Of a stretch of 64,000 nucleotides of DNA, positions 61,472 to 64,000 are shown piece after piece. The notes under the pieces are model-generated. The model had not been told where the DNA came from and did not search any database. It was given only the letters and a program-made list of their open reading frames with translations. This stretch comes from JASHSH01 sp036490215 (GTDB lineage Bacteria > Pseudomonadota > Alphaproteobacteria > Rhodospirillales > Magnetospirillaceae). The stretch covers positions 62,001-126,000 of the forward strand of contig DASXEH010000095.1 of the NCBI GenBank assembly GCA_036490215.1, given 5' to 3'. Made by a program: the position numbers and the translations under genes. Position 1 is the stretch's first letter. Each line of letters begins with the position of its first letter.

Positions 61472-61657
61472 AACCCACCTCCCGACGGCGCCTCGTGGGG
61501 GCGATGGGTAAACCCCACCGCATGCGAGGGGCCTTTGTTGAAGACGTATTGCTTAAGACGTATCGCTTTAAGACGTGGGGTGAGTATGGGCGCCCGTTCA
61601 AGGCATCGCAGTGATAAATGAAACCCCCTTACAATTTTGCGGGTCAGGACGACTGAC

Positions 61658-63760
61658 CTATCCGCCGATCAGGGTCAACCACTCCTGTTCCGTCAATATC
61701 TTAACGCCCAGGTCGCGGGCCTTGGTCAGTTTGGAACCGGCCTCGGCGCCGGCTACCACATAATCGGTCTTGGCGGACACCGAACCGGCCACCTTGGCGC
61801 CGAGCGACTGGGCCTTCGCCTTCGCCTCATCGCGCCCCACCGTCTCCAGCGTGCCGGTGAAGACGACGGTCTTGCCGGCAACGGGCGAATCGCTCGACGG
61901 GCCGGCGAAGTCTTCGATCTTGGTCAGTTGCTTGGCCAGATCATCGAGCGCCTTGGTGTTGTGCGCCTCGCCGAAAAAGGCGGCGATGTCCTCGGCCATC
62001 GACGGGCCGACTTGATCGATGCCGGTGAGATCCTTCCACGCATCGCCTTCGGGATCGCGCGCCGCCGCCGCCATCGCCGCGCGCCAGCCGTCATAGGTGC
62101 GATAGTGCAGCGCCAGCAGCCGCGCGGTTGCTTCGCCGACCTGGCGGATACCCAGCGCATAGATGAATCGGTCGAGCGCGATGGTGCGGCGCGCATCGAT
62201 GGCGGCGAACAGCTTCTTGGTCGAAAGCTCGCCCCAACCTTCTTCGTCCTTCAGCGGCGTCGAGGATTGACTATCGGTCTCCTCGAGCCGGAAGATATCG
62301 GCGGGCGATAGCACGCGCTTGGTCTCGTAGAGGAAAGCCGCGTTCTTCTCGCCCAGACCCTCGATGTCGAAGGCGCGGCGCGAGGCGAAATGGATCAGCC
62401 GCTCGACGGCTTGCGCTTTGCAGATCAACCCGCCGGTGCAGCGGCGGATCGCTTCGCCCTCGGGTTTCACGGCATGCGAGCCGCAGACGGGGCAGACTTT
62501 CGGCGGCGTGAATTTGTGTTTGCCCCGCGGCTTGTCCGATACCACTTCGACGACCTGCGGGATCACATCGCCGGCGCGCTGGATCACCACCGTGTCGCCG
62601 GCGCGGAAATCCTTGCGCGCGATCTCGTCTTCGTTGTGCAAGGTCGCGCGGCTGACCACCACGCCGCCCACGGTCACCGGTTCGAGGATGGCATAGGGCG
62701 TCAACGCGCCGGTGCGGCCGACCGAGATGCCGATCTCGTTGAGCAGCGTCACGGCGCGCTCGGCCGGGAATTTGTGGGCCAGCGCCCAACGCGGCGTCCG
62801 ATCCCGCGCGCCCAGCCGGTCCTGCCAATCGGTGCGGTCGACTTTGTAGACCACGCCGTCGATGTCATAGGGCAGTTGTGCGCGTTCCTCGCCCAGCGCC
62901 GCGTGATAGGCCAGTACCTCGTCGATGCTATGGCACAATTTCGAACGCTCGTTGGTGGGGAAGCCCCACTTCTTTAACCGCGCCAGAAATTGGTGATGGG
63001 TCGGCGCGATCGATTCGCTGGTTTCGCCCACGGCATAGCAGAACAGGCGCAACGGTCGGCGCGCGGTGATCGTCGAATCAAGCTGGCGCAAGCTGCCGGC
63101 GGCGGCATTGCGCGGATTGGCAAAGGGCTCGCGCTCGCCGGTCTTGGCGATCTCCTCGTTCATCGTCGCGAATTCGTGGCGCGTCAAATACACCTCGCCG
63201 CGCACTTCAAGCTGTGCCGGCGCATCGCCTTTCAATATCTTCGGCAGTTCCTTGAGCGTCAGAAGATTCGCGGTGACGTCTTCGCCCTCGACGCCATCGC
63301 CACGCGTCGCACCCTGGACGAACTTGCCCTTCTCGTAGCGCAGATTGATCGCCAGCCCGTCGATCTTGGGTTCGGCCATCAGGTCGAGCGGTGCGTCTTC
63401 GGCGAGTGCGAGGAAGCGGCGCACGCGCGCGCCGAAATCGCGGACTTCCTCTTCGCTGAACGCATCCTGGATCGACAGCATCTGTTGCTTGTGCCGCACT
63501 TTGCCGAAACCGGCAGAGGGCGCGGCGCCGACTTTCTTGCTCGGACTGTCGGCGCGGATCAGATCGGGGAAGCGCGCCTCGATGGCTGCGTTGCGCCGGC
63601 GCAGCAGATCGTATTGCGCGTCTTCGATCTCGGGCGCGTCCTTTTGGTAATACGCCTTGTCGTGACGCGCGATCTCCTCGGCCAGGCGTTTCAGCTCGGC
63701 TTTGGCCTGCTTTTCGGTCAGTTTGTCGACGTCGAGTTCAGTATCAGGTTTGGGGGCCAT
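61658..63760 (-). CDS. ligA: NAD-dependent DNA ligase
   Basis: 700 residues from ATG 63760. Order: domain Ia (YYQKDAPEIEDAQYD), adenylation domain with the nucleotidyl Lys motif EPKIDGLAI, OB fold, Cys4 zinc finger (CPVCGS then RRCTGGLICKAQ), helix-hairpin-helix domain (ALGIRQVGEATARLLA) and C-terminal BRCT (VAGKTVVFTGTLETVGRDEAKA). It seals nicks in replication and repair. The start overlaps the 3' end of the upstream MFS gene by 17 bp. Confidence 0.97.
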   Translation of the reverse strand: MAPKPDTELDVDKLTEKQAKAELKRLAEEIARHDKAYYQKDAPEIEDAQYDLLRRRNAAIEARFPDLIRADSPSKKVGAAPSAGFGKVRHKQQMLSIQDAFSEEEVRDFGARVRRFLALAEDAPLDLMAEPKIDGLAINLRYEKGKFVQGATRGDGVEGEDVTANLLTLKELPKILKGDAPAQLEVRGEVYLTRHEFATMNEEIAKTGEREPFANPRNAAAGSLRQLDSTITARRPLRLFCYAVGETSESIAPTHHQFLARLKKWGFPTNERSKLCHSIDEVLAYHAALGEERAQLPYDIDGVVYKVDRTDWQDRLGARDRTPRWALAHKFPAERAVTLLNEIGISVGRTGALTPYAILEPVTVGGVVVSRATLHNEDEIARKDFRAGDTVVIQRAGDVIPQVVEVVSDKPRGKHKFTPPKVCPVCGSHAVKPEGEAIRRCTGGLICKAQAVERLIHFASRRAFDIEGLGEKNAAFLYETKRVLSPADIFRLEETDSQSSTPLKDEEGWGELSTKKLFAAIDARRTIALDRFIYALGIRQVGEATARLLALHYRTYDGWRAAMAAAARDPEGDAWKDLTGIDQVGPSMAEDIAAFFGEAHNTKALDDLAKQLTKIEDFAGPSSDSPVAGKTVVFTGTLETVGRDEAKAKAQSLGAKVAGSVSAKTDYVVAGAEAGSKLTKARDLGVKILTEQEWLTLIGG

Positions 63761-64000
63761 GGCGAAGTCCGGGCGAGGGCGCACGCGGCTGGAGGAGCAG
63801 CACCAATAATCCCAAGGCGCACAACACCGCGCAAGCGCCGAACATGGATCGATACCCAAACGCGGTAGCCCAGGCGCCGGTTGCAAGACCCGAGAGCAGC
63901 AGGCCGGCATTGACCGAATTGGCGAACATCGCCGCTGCCGCGCCGACACGGCCTTGCAATACTGATTGCGCATAGCCGATGCCCAAACAGCCGACGATGC
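63744..64000 (-). CDS. MFS transporter, C-terminal fragment at window edge
   Basis: The final 84 codons of a gene whose start lies beyond the window. Two hydrophobic helices are seen (VNAGLLLSGLATGAWATAFG and MFGACAVLCALGLLVLLLQ) joined by GYRSMF, typical of the last helices of major facilitator proteins. The phrase AAMFANSVNAG resembles sugar-efflux SetA/SetB relatives. It overlaps the ligA start by 17 bp, so the two may be cotranscribed. The fragment is too short for a substrate call. Confidence 0.7.
   Translation of the reverse strand, partial: IVGCLGIGYAQSVLQGRVGAAAAMFANSVNAGLLLSGLATGAWATAFGYRSMFGACAVLCALGLLVLLLQPRAPSPGLRHGPQT

Noticed and set aside
1..64000. tRNA, rRNA, CRISPR arrays, prophage
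   Set aside because: All intergenic spaces were read for cloverleaf ends, regularly spaced repeats and phage structural genes; none was found. The repeats present are palindromic and dispersed, not spacer arrays.

Overview
The window is GC-rich chromosomal DNA from an alphaproteobacterium, most likely a Rhodospirillales-type lineage. That placement rests on gene content and order (mutY divergent from a DUF721/dciA-dsbA-smc row, metF-metH, thrS-infC, GT4-GT9 pair, mlaA-mlaC), not on a marker phylogeny. Most genes run on the minus strand. No rRNA, tRNA, CRISPR array, transposase or integrase was found.

Layout. 1-4074: metH (cut by the window edge) and metF, a 4-base-overlapping pair with a TTG start and a strong Shine-Dalgarno. 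4329-6324: ECF sigma factor, RskA-type anti-sigma factor and a fasciclin lipoprotein. 6542-10087: single-chain indolepyruvate-ferredoxin-oxidoreductase-family enzyme. 10326-22549: a molybdenum hydroxylase locus of the form II CO-dehydrogenase type (coxG-S-L-M-D-E, then an XdhC/CoxF-like gene) with a complete ChvE-GguA-GguB sugar ABC transporter between coxE and the xdhC gene. 22873-25388: infC and thrS. 25479-32686: GFA-family protein, a CorA-like protein lacking the GMN motif, two glycosyltransferases, then an enolase paralogue, an APH-fold kinase and an alpha/beta hydrolase. 32790-38546: smc, dsbA-like, dciA-like, mutY. 38543-44181: a small exported protein, a TetR regulator and an RND pump with its adaptor. 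44412-48414: RNase T2, a TMEM165/GDT1 cation exporter, an AT-richer HTH gene with a perfect palindromic operator, and ettA. 48741-54661: mlaC, mlaA, a cNMP-fold/TPR-like fusion, an M24B aminopeptidase and a DUF1127-like small protein. 54872-64000: prmA, uvrD, an anion transporter, a GGDEF protein, a CBS pair protein, ligA and the 3' end of an MFS gene.

Intergenic spaces carry a dense set of REP-like palindromes. Two of them (10104-10263 and 48431-48655) are nested composites bounded by 31-32 bp perfect inverted repeats. The items most worth a second look are the HTH gene with its operator-promoter, the kinase/enolase-paralogue/hydrolase cluster, the cNMP-TPR protein, the GMN-less CorA, the nested palindromes, and the non-ATG starts (three TTG starts with identical spacing and an apparent ATA start for infC).

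Limits: start codons were chosen from Shine-Dalgarno spacing and family N-termini by eye. No database or folding program was run.
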